Shown here piece after piece: positions 8,530 through 17,015 of a stretch of DNA of 64,000 nucleotides (positions within the stretch are counted from its first letter, which is position 1; the number at the start of each line of letters is the position of its first letter). Source of the DNA: Aquimarina sp. U1-2 (lineage in GTDB: Bacteria > Bacteroidota > Bacteroidia > Flavobacteriales > Flavobacteriaceae); the NCBI RefSeq assembly GCF_017897595.1, contig NZ_JAGKIK010000010.1:62001-126000 (forward strand), in the 5' to 3' direction. Both the position numbers and the translations under genes were made by a program. The notes under the pieces were generated by a model that worked only from the letters and a program-made list of their open reading frames with translations, did not search any database and was not told the origin of the DNA.

Positions 8530-10257
8530 TCAGTCAAACTCTTTCTCGAAGGTTCTTATAAAGTAGGATGGATGAATACCATTTTTCTTGTAGAAGGCTT
8601 TAGAAAAGGCATCGGTAGTTTTAAAACCAACTTCTTTAGCAATGGCTTTTATCGTATACTTCCTAAACTTGGCATCTTCTTTTAAGCGACGAATAGCATA
8701 ATCTATTCTTAAGTTATTTACATAATGGTTATAGGTTTTTTGCTGGTAAGTATTAATAATTTTTGATAGATATTTAGTATTTGTTCCCAGTTTTTTTGCC
8801 AAAATACCAATAGACAAATCGCACTCGAGAAACCCAAGTTCTTTTTCAAAAACTAAAAGTTTGTTGCGTATATCTTTGATACTTTCTTCAGGAATATTCA
8901 AAGCTTCATTCTCTTCATTACTCGTTACGTTTTTTAAAGTCTTTGGATTTGTTGTTTGTTCGTTCAAAATTTTTTCAAAACGATGCTTAAATTTATTCTG
9001 CCTTTCTTTATTAATCACCCAGAGAGCACACATTATTAGCGATAGGAAACCTAAAATGAGTATATATGTATGTGATTTTTGTTGCTGAGTTTCTAGTGTA
9101 TCGATAATATCTTGTTTTTCTAAAAGTAATTTGGGCGTATCATAGTGCAACACCATCTTCTTTGAAAGATATTTATAATTCACATTTAAGATGCTATCGA
9201 CTTTCATTAACTGTTCGATATAATACAGTTGTTTATTTGTTTTTCCATTTTTTTTGAAATAGTTGATCAAAATTTCATAATTCTCACGATTATTAGGCAT
9301 AATCTCTAATATATCTTTAAATATGTTATCAACTTTAATGTGAGCGTCGATAGCTTCCTGTTCTCTTCCTAAAGCCATCAATGTTTTGCCATAGTAGAAA
9401 TACGCCATAGAAAGATTCGCCTTATCTTTGTTGTTACGAAGCTTAATAATAGATAGTGATAGACTATCCAAAGCGGGTTTATAGTGATCTTTGTAATATA
9501 AATTTACGCCTTCATTTAGGGTAAAATAATACTGTAACTTTTTCAAATTAAGATCAGAACAGCTTTCATACCCTAGTTGATTTATAAAAGAAGCTGAGTC
9601 CAGTTTTTTAGTATAAATATATGCTTCGGATAAAGCAGTTAATGTACTAATATAGGTAACAGGTTTTGCGCTTATCTTTGAAGTGTAATATGCATAACAC
9701 TCTCTTAGCTCTTGAAGAGCAGCGTCATACTCGCCAATTCTACTTTTAAGAATACCAATGCTTTTCTTGCTGGCATAAAATAAATGTGTATTGTCTAATG
9801 CTTTCGCTGTCGCATTAGTTTTTAGATAAAAATCAAGAGCTTGTTTAAAGTTGCCTTTATTATATTCGATTTTAGCTTTGTTAAAGAAGGCTAAGGCAGG
9901 ATAAACTTTGGTATGGATAGTTTTTGAAAACAAAAGCATACTATCAACATATTTTTCTGAGATTTTTTCATCCTTGGTTATTCCCGAAAAATAATAGAAC
10001 CCATTCACTATCTCCAAAGTGTCTTGTTCTCTTTTAGCCTTTTCTAAATAATAGCGGGCATAAGGTATGGCCTTGACTGAATCTTTTGCAAATGCATAAA
10101 TGTATTTTTTTAGGTATTTATAATCTCTTTGCTGCAAGCTATCAAAAGAGCTTTGGAAAGCAAGAACACGAACCTGAGTAAACAAAACAAAAGCAATACT
10201 GAAGAAAAGAACGGGATGCGTGATGTACTTACATGGAAAAACAGTAGCGATTGACAT
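8530..10257 (-). CDS. TPR-repeat, membrane-anchored AraC-family transcriptional regulator
   Basis: A Bacteroidota-type one-protein sensor-regulator. An N-terminal hydrophobic signal/anchor (HPVLFFSIAFVLF) is followed by about 380 residues of tetratricopeptide-like helices in the periplasm, a transmembrane helix (SHTYILILGFLSLIMCALWVI), a coiled linker and a C-terminal AraC DNA-binding domain with two HTHs; the second contains IKAIAKEVGFKTTDAFSKAF. The frame extends to 10359, but the internal ATG at 10257 places the signal nearer the start. It is transcribed away from the GG-leader peptide gene at 10605, whose upstream region it shares, so it may control that gene (inference). Confidence 0.85.
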   Translation of the reverse strand: MSIATVFPCKYITHPVLFFSIAFVLFTQVRVLAFQSSFDSLQQRDYKYLKKYIYAFAKDSVKAIPYARYYLEKAKREQDTLEIVNGFYYFSGITKDEKISEKYVDSMLLFSKTIHTKVYPALAFFNKAKIEYNKGNFKQALDFYLKTNATAKALDNTHLFYASKKSIGILKSRIGEYDAALQELRECYAYYTSKISAKPVTYISTLTALSEAYIYTKKLDSASFINQLGYESCSDLNLKKLQYYFTLNEGVNLYYKDHYKPALDSLSLSIIKLRNNKDKANLSMAYFYYGKTLMALGREQEAIDAHIKVDNIFKDILEIMPNNRENYEILINYFKKNGKTNKQLYYIEQLMKVDSILNVNYKYLSKKMVLHYDTPKLLLEKQDIIDTLETQQQKSHTYILILGFLSLIMCALWVINKERQNKFKHRFEKILNEQTTNPKTLKNVTSNEENEALNIPEESIKDIRNKLLVFEKELGFLECDLSIGILAKKLGTNTKYLSKIINTYQQKTYNHYVNNLRIDYAIRRLKEDAKFRKYTIKAIAKEVGFKTTDAFSKAFYKKNGIHPSYFIRTFEKEFD

Positions 10258-10556
10258 GAGTGTCTGTTTTTTGTAAAACAAACATATAGATTTGATAGCT
10301 AAAATACCAACATTTAACTTTTTGTAACTACTTTCTTTTATTTCATAATTACGTATCATTTTTGGGTTATAAAGCTATCCTTATTTCCATGAAAACAAAC
10401 TGTGTTTTCATGGAAAAGCTACTGAAAGTATTTGTTTGACTCATATTCATTCCCTTACATTTGGTGAAAGATAAAATGTAGGTACAATAAGTACAACTGA
10501 ATATTCAATGCTATTTATTAGTGTATTTACCAGATCAATCTGACAGAACTTCTGAC

Positions 10557-10578
10557 TGTCCTAAAATGTTCAGAAAAA
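10557..10578 (+). promoter_or_regulatory. Possible AraC-type site upstream of the GG-leader peptide
   Basis: TGTCCTAAAATGTTCAGAAA starts at 10557, 48 bp before the peptide ATG. It resembles the first half of the TGTCyAAAATAAGCrAAT sites at 46624 and 48202, but the second TGTC half 21 bp on is not present here. A nearby TGAC...TGAC direct repeat precedes it (10541-10556). Weak evidence. Confidence 0.3.
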
Positions 10579-10604
10579 CACAAAAACTATAAAACTCATC
10601 ACTT

Positions 10605-10754
10605 ATGTTAAAAAACATTTTGAATTTAAAAAATACGGTAAAGTTAAACAGCGAAGCACAGAAGACCATCAATGGAGGTAGATTTGTAAACTGTTTTGCT
10701 ATCTGTGGGCCTACAGGTGGGAAACCTAATGGACATGGTTGCGATTGCTATTAA
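10605..10754 (+). CDS. GG-leader bacteriocin-like peptide, 49 aa, four Cys in core
   Basis: ATG at 10605, TAA at 10752-10754. The leader (LKNTVKLNSEAQKTINGG, GG at residues 24-25) is the Bacteroidota double-glycine type cut by peptidase-containing ABC exporters. The 24-residue core has Cys at 30, 34, 46 and 48 and is rich in Gly. A 9-bp-stem terminator ends the unit at 10824, which supports a genuine monocistronic gene. No exporter or modifying enzyme is encoded in the window. The peptide could be a bacteriocin, a signal or a RiPP; sequence alone does not decide. Confidence 0.75.
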   Translation: MLKNILNLKNTVKLNSEAQKTINGGRFVNCFAICGPTGGKPNGHGCDCY

Positions 10755-10787
10755 TCTGTTTTAGTTGGGTAGTGCAAGTTCGTAAGG

Positions 10788-10824
10788 CAGCCATGTATTC
10801 AATTGTTTGAACATGGCTGTTTTT
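10788..10824 (+). terminator. Rho-independent terminator after the 49-aa peptide
   Basis: CAGCCATGT at 10788-10796 pairs with ACATGGCTG at 10811-10819, followed by TTTTT. A perfect 9-bp stem. Confidence 0.85.
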
Positions 10825-10951
10825 ACAAAAAATAGAACATTATCTGCTGCATTAGACCATACTACTTTTAGATATAGGTGATATCTATGCAGAACAAGTG
10901 CTAATTGTTCTTAAATTTTTAGTAAATCATTATAAATTATACTTTATTATT

Positions 10952-11098
10952 ATGTTAGACAAAATTTTAAACGTAAACGGAGTTCAAAAAATTGAAAAAG
11001 ATCAGCTTCAACATATTACGGGTAACGGTTGGGAAATATACTGCAGTTCTAATTTTTGTTATCCTCAGTGTTCTACTATTGGATCTGCATGTCATTAA
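10952..11098 (+). CDS. GG-leader-like peptide, 48 aa, four Cys in core
   Basis: The frame extends up to 10898, but the ATG at 10952 gives the expected leader, LDKILNVNGVQKIEKDQLQHITGN. The usual GG is GN here (residues 24-25). The C-terminal part has Cys at residues 31, 36, 40 and 47, the same count as the neighbouring peptide at 10605 and the one at 40095. The two adjacent genes are separated by a terminator, so they are separate units and not an operon. A weaker hairpin (AAACAAAC/GTTTGTTT, about 11112-11145) follows the stop. Confidence 0.65.
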   Translation: MLDKILNVNGVQKIEKDQLQHITGNGWEIYCSSNFCYPQCSTIGSACH

Positions 11099-11252
11099 AA
11101 ATTTATTATAAACAAACTAGACTCATCACCTATCGTTTGTTTACTATAAAATTATCCCATAATAAATTTGATAATGTAAATTTTGCTTTATCTCAGCTCA
11201 TAAGATCCTCAAAAAAGGATAGCTATTAATTTTAAAAGGAGTAGAGTTTATT

Positions 11253-11260
11253 TATATTTG
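11253..11260 (+). promoter_or_regulatory. Bacteroidota -7 box (TATATTTG) of the TerB-like gene
   Basis: An exact TAnnTTTG match 24 bp before the ATG at 11285. No clear TTG -33 element. Confidence 0.55.
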
Positions 11261-11284
11261 CGGCAAATTAAATTCTAGTATATA

Positions 11285-11716
11285 ATGTCCATATCTGATT
11301 TATTTGATAGTGGTTTTCAAAAAAGAAACCAAGATCATTTTGCCGCAATAGTAAGAGTTGCTATGAGCGATGGTGTCATTACAGACGAGGAAAAAGCTTT
11401 TCTTGATCGATTGGCCGACAGACTTGATATTTCTGAAAATGATTATAATGAAATTTTAAAGAATTACAAGTCACATCCAATTAATCCTCCTTATGATTAT
11501 GATCGAAGATTAGAACGATTATATGATTTAGCAAGAATGGTATTTGCAGATAATATCAAAGAAGATGACCAAGTTATATTATTAGAAAAACTAAGTATTG
11601 GTCTTGGGTTTACTCCCGAAAATGCAAAATATATTGTCGATAAGGCACTTTATCTAGTAGATAGAGCAGTAGACAAAGATACTTTTGCAGAAGAAATCAA
11701 AAATATGAACAGATAA
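11285..11716 (+). CDS. TerB-like (tellurite-resistance/DjlA N-terminal type) helical protein
   Basis: A 143-aa soluble all-helical protein. The segment VRVAMSDGVITDEEKAFLDRLADRL, repeated in degenerate form as RMVFADNIKEDDQVILLEKLS, is the acidic signature of the TerB/DjlA N-terminal fold, which often binds metal or membranes. Stand-alone TerB-like proteins of this size are common in Flavobacteriaceae and have no settled function; there is no ter operon here. It has its own promoter-like box and a strong terminator. Confidence 0.8.
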   Translation: MSISDLFDSGFQKRNQDHFAAIVRVAMSDGVITDEEKAFLDRLADRLDISENDYNEILKNYKSHPINPPYDYDRRLERLYDLARMVFADNIKEDDQVILLEKLSIGLGFTPENAKYIVDKALYLVDRAVDKDTFAEEIKNMNR

Positions 11717-11738
11717 ACATAGCATCTTTATATGCTTA

Positions 11739-11763
11739 GGCTGCCTATACGGCAGCCTTTTTT
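11739..11763 (+). terminator. Rho-independent terminator of the TerB-like gene
   Basis: GGCTGCC (11739-11745), loop TATAC, GGCAGCC (11751-11757), then six T. The first arm overlaps the stop codon of the convergent kinase gene. Confidence 0.9.
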
Positions 11764-13283
11764 GCTATTTGCTTAACGATTTTGTAAAGTAATTCTTCTT
11801 GTTCAAAAGGTTTAGCAATAAAATCATCCATACCCGATCGCAAACATTTGTCTCGTACACCATCATCGGCTGTCGCAGAAAACCCTATAATAGGTACTTC
11901 AGAAATAAATGAATCACCATAATTGTTTCTAATCATTCGAGTGGCTTTGTACCCATCTATTTTCGACACAATCAAATCCATCAATATGAGATCGTATTGC
12001 CGCTTTTCTATGTATTCGATTGCCTGTTCCCCATCAATAGCAACATCAACAAAATAAGATCCTTGCGAGATAAGTACTTTCATGATTAAAAATTGCGTGA
12101 TTTCTTCATCTTCTACCAAAAGTATCCTAAATTTCTTTTTATGATCGGGCAAACTGTATTTCTTTCTTTTTTGAGGGACTTGCGATTTTAAAATTTCAAA
12201 AGTAAAAGGAAGCTTAATATGAAAAATTGTTCCCTGATCGGGAATACTTTTAACTTTAATATCACCATTTAGTAAGCGAACCAAATTGTTTACAATAGCA
12301 AGACCAAGACCATTGCCAGAAATCTGCGGGTCGTTATTAAATCGAGTAAATCGTTCAAAAAGATAAAGCATATCTTCTTCTAAAATACCAGACCCGGTGT
12401 CTTCGATTTTAAATGTTAAGCTTAGCTTATTAGAACGTTGATAATTTTTGGATACTGTAAATGTGATTTCCCCCTTTTCAGTAAATTTAAATGCATTGTT
12501 CAGAACGTTATTTAGGATTTGATATACCCGTGTTCTGTCTCCAATTAGGTATTCCTGTATGTGCGTATCTACATGGGTTTCAAATATTAGTCCTTTTTCT
12601 TGTGCAGTTTTAGAATAGGTTTCTCGAAAGCCATTAATTAAATCCTGGAAAGAAAAACGTTCTTCTGCGATTTTCAAAGTTCCCGACTCAATTTTAGCGA
12701 TATCGACCATATCATCAATAAGCGCATTTAGATGAAGGCTTTCACGCTTGATAATTCTAGATAATTCTTCTTGTTCAAAGGTTAATTGCGTTTTTTCTAA
12801 TACCTCTACAAAACCCAATATACTCGTTAACGGTGTTCTTATTTCGTGATTAATATTGGCGATAAAACTATTCTTGAACTCTTCTTTTTCTAGCAAGTAT
12901 TTATTCTTTAATTCTAACTTTTTCGCAAGAAGAATAGATTCATTTTTCTCTTGTGCTATGCGATTAACTTCTTTGTATTTATCGGTATAATCATATACGT
13001 AAATAGTAATTTCTTTGGCATTAGGTTGTATGGTAAGGTCACAAATCTTTTCAAAATGACCTTCTTCAAGGTGTATGCATGGGAAATTTAAAGCTTCATA
13101 GGTAGTAGTAGTCTTATCCAGCGTTTTTAAAATTTCAAAAAAGGGATGAAGATCATAGATAGAATCTCCTATTGACCATGAAAAAAGTGAGGTATCTGTT
13201 TTTTTGATAACACCTTGGTAAGATACCGTGATAATTTGTACTTGCGGATTAAATTGAAGCTTTTCGTTTGGGTCTGCCATCAT
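11745..13283 (-). CDS. Hybrid sensor histidine kinase/response regulator (last gene of the GTPase operon)
   Basis: A soluble 512-aa hybrid kinase without membrane segments. Residues 1-105 look like a PAS-type sensor, followed by a coiled linker, HisKA with phospho-acceptor His146 in NINHEIRTPLTS, an HATPase with N box (VLNNAFKF) and G boxes (DTGSGI, GNGLGLAI), and a C-terminal receiver (ILLVEDEE, DLILMDLIVSKIDGYKA, phospho-acceptor Asp in LMDL). Its start touches the stop of the upstream GTPase gene, so the two are translationally linked. The cytosolic location and gene order suggest it senses or reports the state of the GTPase module. The output partner is unknown; the terminal receiver may phosphotransfer to another protein. 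Confidence 0.9.
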   Translation of the reverse strand: MMADPNEKLQFNPQVQIITVSYQGVIKKTDTSLFSWSIGDSIYDLHPFFEILKTLDKTTTTYEALNFPCIHLEEGHFEKICDLTIQPNAKEITIYVYDYTDKYKEVNRIAQEKNESILLAKKLELKNKYLLEKEEFKNSFIANINHEIRTPLTSILGFVEVLEKTQLTFEQEELSRIIKRESLHLNALIDDMVDIAKIESGTLKIAEERFSFQDLINGFRETYSKTAQEKGLIFETHVDTHIQEYLIGDRTRVYQILNNVLNNAFKFTEKGEITFTVSKNYQRSNKLSLTFKIEDTGSGILEEDMLYLFERFTRFNNDPQISGNGLGLAIVNNLVRLLNGDIKVKSIPDQGTIFHIKLPFTFEILKSQVPQKRKKYSLPDHKKKFRILLVEDEEITQFLIMKVLISQGSYFVDVAIDGEQAIEYIEKRQYDLILMDLIVSKIDGYKATRMIRNNYGDSFISEVPIIGFSATADDGVRDKCLRSGMDDFIAKPFEQEELLYKIVKQIAKKAAV

Positions 13284-13781
13284 TTATTCTTCGGTTATTT
13301 CATGCGCAAGATCTAAAAAGAAACTTTGCACATTTTTATTGGTTTTCGCACTTGTTAAACCATCAAAATCGATTCCTTTTTCTTTTAGATTTTTAACCGC
13401 AGTTTTTTCGTTTATAAGATCTAATTTATTTCCAATCACTTTTATCGACACCTTATCATATTGTTGTTTTAAATAGTTTACATCTTGAGCAATGTTTTTA
13501 TAAGTGTCTTCTCTGGTTACATCAAATACATATATAAATGCATGCGATCCTAATAAGTACGATTTTCGGGTATCTTCTACGGTATTCGAATGTCCTTCGG
13601 TATCCCAAATAATCATAGATACTTCGGTATTATTTGGTAACTGAATTACTTTTTTTTTGATCTGAACACCAAGAGTTACTTTGTATTCTTCAGAAAATTC
13701 GTTGTCAATAAAACGCCTGAAGAGTGATGTTTTTCCAACACCGAAGTGTCCTAGAAGCACTACTTTTTTAGACAATTTCAT
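13284..13781 (-). CDS. Rab/Ras-like small GTPase
   Basis: A 165-aa protein with all GTPase boxes: G1 GHFGVGKTS near residue 11, a switch I Thr (KVTLGVQ), G3 WDTEGH, G4 GNKLDL and G5 TSAKTN. In G3 the DxxG is kept, but the position matching Ras Gln61 is His, so intrinsic hydrolysis may differ. The frame starts at a TTG (13787); the ATG at 13781 is preferred. It overlaps the upstream longin/roadblock-like gene by 14 bp and abuts the kinase gene. Bacterial Ras-like GTPases such as MglA usually work with a roadblock partner encoded next door, which fits here. No CAAX-like lipidation signal is seen at the C-terminus. Confidence 0.92.
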   Translation of the reverse strand: MKLSKKVVLLGHFGVGKTSLFRRFIDNEFSEEYKVTLGVQIKKKVIQLPNNTEVSMIIWDTEGHSNTVEDTRKSYLLGSHAFIYVFDVTREDTYKNIAQDVNYLKQQYDKVSIKVIGNKLDLINEKTAVKNLKEKGIDFDGLTSAKTNKNVQSFFLDLAHEITEE

Positions 13782-14592
13782 TTGCAAAGTGTTTTTTAAG
13801 TTTTTTTGTAAAAAGTGTATTGTTTTCTAAGTCTCTATTTGAAATTCTATGTGCAGCAAAATCCAGTATGTGATTTTCTAGTACTTCTTTAAACAAAGGG
13901 GTGTATGCTCCAGAAATGACTGCTGCCATATAATATGAATAAAAATTTTGAATATGTATCGTATATAGTTCATATTCAATAGTTTCCAGATTTTGATCCC
14001 CGCCTTTAAATGCATCTTCAACAAAACTCTTAATGGCTGTTAGCATGCCTGCGATCATTTCATTATCAATAGTATCCTCTCGAAACGGACTGTAATCAGC
14101 AATTAAAATTCCGGAGTTTTTTTCTATAACAAATAGCTGAATAAGCCTGGGCTTCGAATATTCTGAAAGGGTCAAATCACCATCAGATACTCCATATGCC
14201 TTTGCTTTTGTTTTTCTGAACCAATTTTTGAAAGAGAACGCTTTTTTTGTTTGTCTGCTGATGTTTTCACTAAGCAATTTCATCTCATGGGCGATGTATT
14301 TTTTGATCATCTTGCCAATAATAGGAAAAAGTGCCTCGACTACAGCATCTTGAGAATTTTTAATTTCTTCTTTTAACGCCTCGGTAATCGTTGGTCCGAG
14401 CGTTTTAGGGATTTCCTGAACGAATTCATCCAATTTATCATCGATAATAGGATCTACTTTATGAGAAAGTTCTTGTTTTTGATGTACTATTTTACTGAGT
14501 TCTTCTAATTTTACCGCAATAGCATCGGTGTATTCTTTTTCCTCAGTAAAAAGAAGGTCTTTTAAAATTTTAAGTTTATCCTGATCTTCCAT
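13768..14592 (-). CDS. Coiled-coil protein with possible roadblock/longin-like C-terminal domain
   Basis: A 274-aa cytosolic protein. Residues 1-125 are highly charged and coiled-coil prone and start with a motif (KILKDLLFTEE) also found in the neighbouring 117-aa protein. Residues 145-245 (RLIQLFVIEKNSGILIADY, then EYELYTIHIQNFYSYYMAAV) show the alternating strand/helix pattern of profilin-like longin or roadblock domains, which act as GTPase partners or regulators. That assignment is inference from pattern and neighbourhood; no strict family motif exists. It overlaps the Rab-like GTPase gene and lies 18 bp after the coiled-coil gene. Confidence 0.6.
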   Translation of the reverse strand: MEDQDKLKILKDLLFTEEKEYTDAIAVKLEELSKIVHQKQELSHKVDPIIDDKLDEFVQEIPKTLGPTITEALKEEIKNSQDAVVEALFPIIGKMIKKYIAHEMKLLSENISRQTKKAFSFKNWFRKTKAKAYGVSDGDLTLSEYSKPRLIQLFVIEKNSGILIADYSPFREDTIDNEMIAGMLTAIKSFVEDAFKGGDQNLETIEYELYTIHIQNFYSYYMAAVISGAYTPLFKEVLENHILDFAAHRISNRDLENNTLFTKKLKKHFANEIV

Positions 14593-14610
14593 AGTTTTTG
14601 GATAGATGGA

Positions 14611-14964
14611 TTATTTCTGACTTATTTTTTCACCTAATGTTATAAGAAGATCACCTAATGTTTTTTTATCTACTTTTTTAGCATCCAACACCTCGGCTTT
14701 ATCGGCCAGATTATCCTCTAATTCTGTAATCCTGATGTTGATATCGGTACTTAGATTATCTATGGCCTGGTTTAATTCTTTGCTGGTATCTTCTATATAA
14801 TCTCTCAGTTCTTGTCGTTTTGCAGCGATATCTTTTTTAACTTTTTCGAACTCTGAATTATAGGCGGCAATATTTTCTCCAAAAATAAGATTTTTGATGG
14901 CTTCTATTTTGGATGAAGGATCGTTGGTATTTTGTTCTTGATTAACTTTATTTTCTTTGGCCAT
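14611..14964 (-). CDS. Small coiled-coil protein heading the GTPase operon
   Basis: 117 aa, highly charged, with almost continuous heptad-like helix from residue 20 to 95. It shares the early IKNLIFGEN motif and following Lys/Glu-rich helix with the next protein (LKDLLFTEE), suggesting both bind one common partner or each other. No signal peptide or membrane segment. First gene of a four-gene minus-strand operon with spacings of 18 bp, -14 bp and 0 bp. Function unknown; homologues near fbp may carry wrong FBPase names in databases because the next upstream gene is fbp. Confidence 0.7.
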   Translation of the reverse strand: MAKENKVNQEQNTNDPSSKIEAIKNLIFGENIAAYNSEFEKVKKDIAAKRQELRDYIEDTSKELNQAIDNLSTDINIRITELEDNLADKAEVLDAKKVDKKTLGDLLITLGEKISQK

Positions 14965-15067
14965 TGTAAAGATGTATTTAATGCATGTACGAGTTCTTTA
15001 TAAAATTAATAATAAAATGTTAAAAACAAAGAGGGAATGGTGTATAATATGAACTCGCTTTGTATTT

Positions 15068-15090
15068 AACCCGGATTATGTATTGAAAAC
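15068..15090. repeat. End-only fragment of the long-hairpin repeat
   Basis: AACCCGGATTATGTATTGAAAA matches one terminus of the element seen complete at 39732. The other end is missing. A small hairpin TGGTGTCCTTACACCA lies at 15126-15141 in the same gap. Confidence 0.5.
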
Positions 15091-15183
15091 TATATTCTTT
15101 ACCCTTGACTGGGCATACGGGAGTATGGTGTCCTTACACCAAGTTCAATATAGAAGTAAGATTTTGATTGCGAATTGTAGACG

Positions 15184-16188
15184 TTATTTTGTCTCTTTCA
15201 TAAAAGACTCTACTCTGGTAACCATGTTCTTGCTGCCGCATACAAAAGGAGTACGTTGATGAAGTTCGGTCGGTTTTATATCCAAAATTCTTTTAAAGCC
15301 ATCACTTGCTTTTGCACCTGCTTGCTCTGCTAGAAATGCCATCGGATTACATTCATAAAGTAAGCGTAATTTTCCGTTAGGTGATTTTGAGGTGCTTGGA
15401 TATAGATAAACACCGCCTTTAATCATATTGCGATGAATATCACTAACCAAAGAGCCTATGTATCTAGAGGTGTAGGGGCGATCTTCTTTCTCTTCTTGGC
15501 AGTATTTGATATAATCTTTAATACCCTGGGGGAAATGAATATAATTGCCTTCATTAACCGAATAGATATGACCGTCTTCTGGAAATTGCATATTAGGGTG
15601 CGATAAATAATACGTGCCCAAAGCGGGATTTAACGTGAAACCGTTAACGCCATGACCTGTAGTATATACCAGCATCGTAGAAGTACCATATATGATATAG
15701 CCGGCGGCTACCTGTAAGTTTCCTGGTTGTAAAAAATCTTCAAGCGTAACGGGCGTACCGGTAGGAGTCACCCTACGATAAATAGAAAAGATAGTACCTA
15801 CAGAAACATTTACATCAATATTAGAACTACCATCCAAAGGATCCATAAGCACCACATAATTATTGCGATGATCATTATTCTGACCCTTAATGGTAATAAA
15901 ATCATCATTTTCTTCAGAAGCGATTCCGCATACAATTTCTCTATTGGTTAAGGTATTAATAAACGTTTCATTGGCTAGTACATCCAGTTTTTGTTGGTCT
16001 TCACCTTGTATGTTGGTATCTCCTGCTGCTCCTGTAATATCTACCAAACCTGCTTTATTGACCTGGTGGTTCACCATCTTAGCTGCTAATCTAATAGAAT
16101 TGATCAAACGTGACAGCTCGCCACTGGCATAGGGGAAATCTTTCTGGTTTTCTATAATGAATTCTCCTAAGGTTTGGTTTTTTCTCAT
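15184..16188 (-). CDS. fbp: Fructose-1,6-bisphosphatase class I
   Basis: Hydrolyses fructose-1,6-bisphosphate to fructose-6-phosphate in gluconeogenesis. The 334-aa protein carries the class I metal-binding and active-site blocks: ASEENDD (near residue 90), [18 protein letters not shown] (about 115) and the substrate-binding region around [12 protein letters not shown] and [19 protein letters not shown]. Length is standard. Start ATG at 16188. The gene precedes the GTPase operon on the same strand but is 220 bp away, so co-transcription is unlikely. The fbp/GNAT/aspartate kinase neighbourhood is a recurring flavobacterial arrangement. Confidence 0.97.
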   Translation of the reverse strand: MRKNQTLGEFIIENQKDFPYASGELSRLINSIRLAAKMVNHQVNKAGLVDITGAAGDTNIQGEDQQKLDVLANETFINTLTNREIVCGIASEENDDFITIKGQNNDHRNNYVVLMDPLDGSSNIDVNVSVGTIFSIYRRVTPTGTPVTLEDFLQPGNLQVAAGYIIYGTSTMLVYTTGHGVNGFTLNPALGTYYLSHPNMQFPEDGHIYSVNEGNYIHFPQGIKDYIKYCQEEKEDRPYTSRYIGSLVSDIHRNMIKGGVYLYPSTSKSPNGKLRLLYECNPMAFLAEQAGAKASDGFKRILDIKPTELHQRTPFVCGSKNMVTRVESFMKETK

Positions 16189-16521
16189 GGTTGGTGGTAT
16201 ATCATATTTGATGCAAAAATATTGTTTTTTGAATAACTATAAGGTTTTCGTAAGTTTAAATTATGCAACAATTTTAATTTTGTTATAACTAAAATGAAGA
16301 ACGTAGTATCCTTATTAAATTGTAAGGTTTTTGATTCTTATTTTATAGTTTTGGTAGCGCATTGAGCTTACGTAGCGAAGTTCGAAAAGGCTTTTAATTG
16401 AAAATTTACTTGTTTTCGTTATCTACCTATTATAGGCAGACAGGCAATTTTCTATAGAAAATCATCTTAGTTAACAAAAATTTTCTACGCAAATTCACGA
16501 TGTACAATAAATATTAAAGTT
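16189..16521. other. Intergenic region between divergent fbp and GNAT genes
   Basis: No gene seen. The minus strand has a TATTTTTG promoter-like box at 16214-16221 for fbp. A perfect 16-bp palindrome ATTTTCTATAGAAAAT lies at 16447-16462, about 60 bp before the GNAT start, and a GGCAGACAGGC word typical of flavobacterial repeats at 16434-16445. The palindrome could be an operator. Confidence 0.5.
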
Positions 16522-17001
16522 ATGGATTATATCATAAGAGACGCAAAAAAGACTGATATGCCCCAGGTACTTGCATTAATACAGGAACTTGCTGTTTTTG
16601 AAAAAGAGCCAGAGGCTGTAGAAATAACAGTCGAAGAACTTATTAGAGAAGGGTTTGGTGAACATCCTCTTTTTCATTGTTTTGTTGCAGAAGTTCATCA
16701 AGAGATCATTGGAATTGCCCTGGTGTATGATCGTTTTTCGACATGGAAGGGTCGTACAATTCATCTGGAAGATTTAATTGTTAAAGAAGCCATGAGAGGC
16801 ACTGGATTAGGAAGCGCATTATACACACAAGTTATGAAGTATGCTAAGGAAAAAGGTGTGCGCAGGGTAGAATGGGTAGTACTGGATTGGAATCAAAATG
16901 CCATCAAATTTTATGAAAAAAGTGGTGCGACTCTATTAAAAGATTGGTATTTGGTGCAAATGCATCAAGACGGGATTAATAAATTTATAGCACAGCTTTA
17001 G
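16522..17001 (+). CDS. GNAT family N-acetyltransferase (SAT1/thialysine-type)
   Basis: A 159-aa acetyl-CoA-dependent acyltransferase. Acetyl-CoA binding motif A reads EDLIVKEAMRGTGLGSALYTQ (about residues 88-108), followed by motif B DWNQNAIKFYEKSGA. The overall pattern, with the N-terminal DMPQVLALIQELAVFEKEP block, matches the diamine/thialysine acetyltransferase group (spermidine/spermine SAT1-like). Substrate remains unproven. It lies 14 bp upstream of aspartate kinase on the same strand, so the two probably form an operon; acetylation of lysine-pathway amines would fit but is inference. Confidence 0.88.
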   Translation: MDYIIRDAKKTDMPQVLALIQELAVFEKEPEAVEITVEELIREGFGEHPLFHCFVAEVHQEIIGIALVYDRFSTWKGRTIHLEDLIVKEAMRGTGLGSALYTQVMKYAKEKGVRRVEWVVLDWNQNAIKFYEKSGATLLKDWYLVQMHQDGINKFIAQL

Positions 17002-17015
17002 AAAAATTAGCGAGC

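Noticed and set aside
11112..11145. Strong terminator after the second GG-leader peptide
   Set aside because: AAACAAAC/GTTTGTTT could pair, but the loop is long and no T-run follows; not listed as a terminator.
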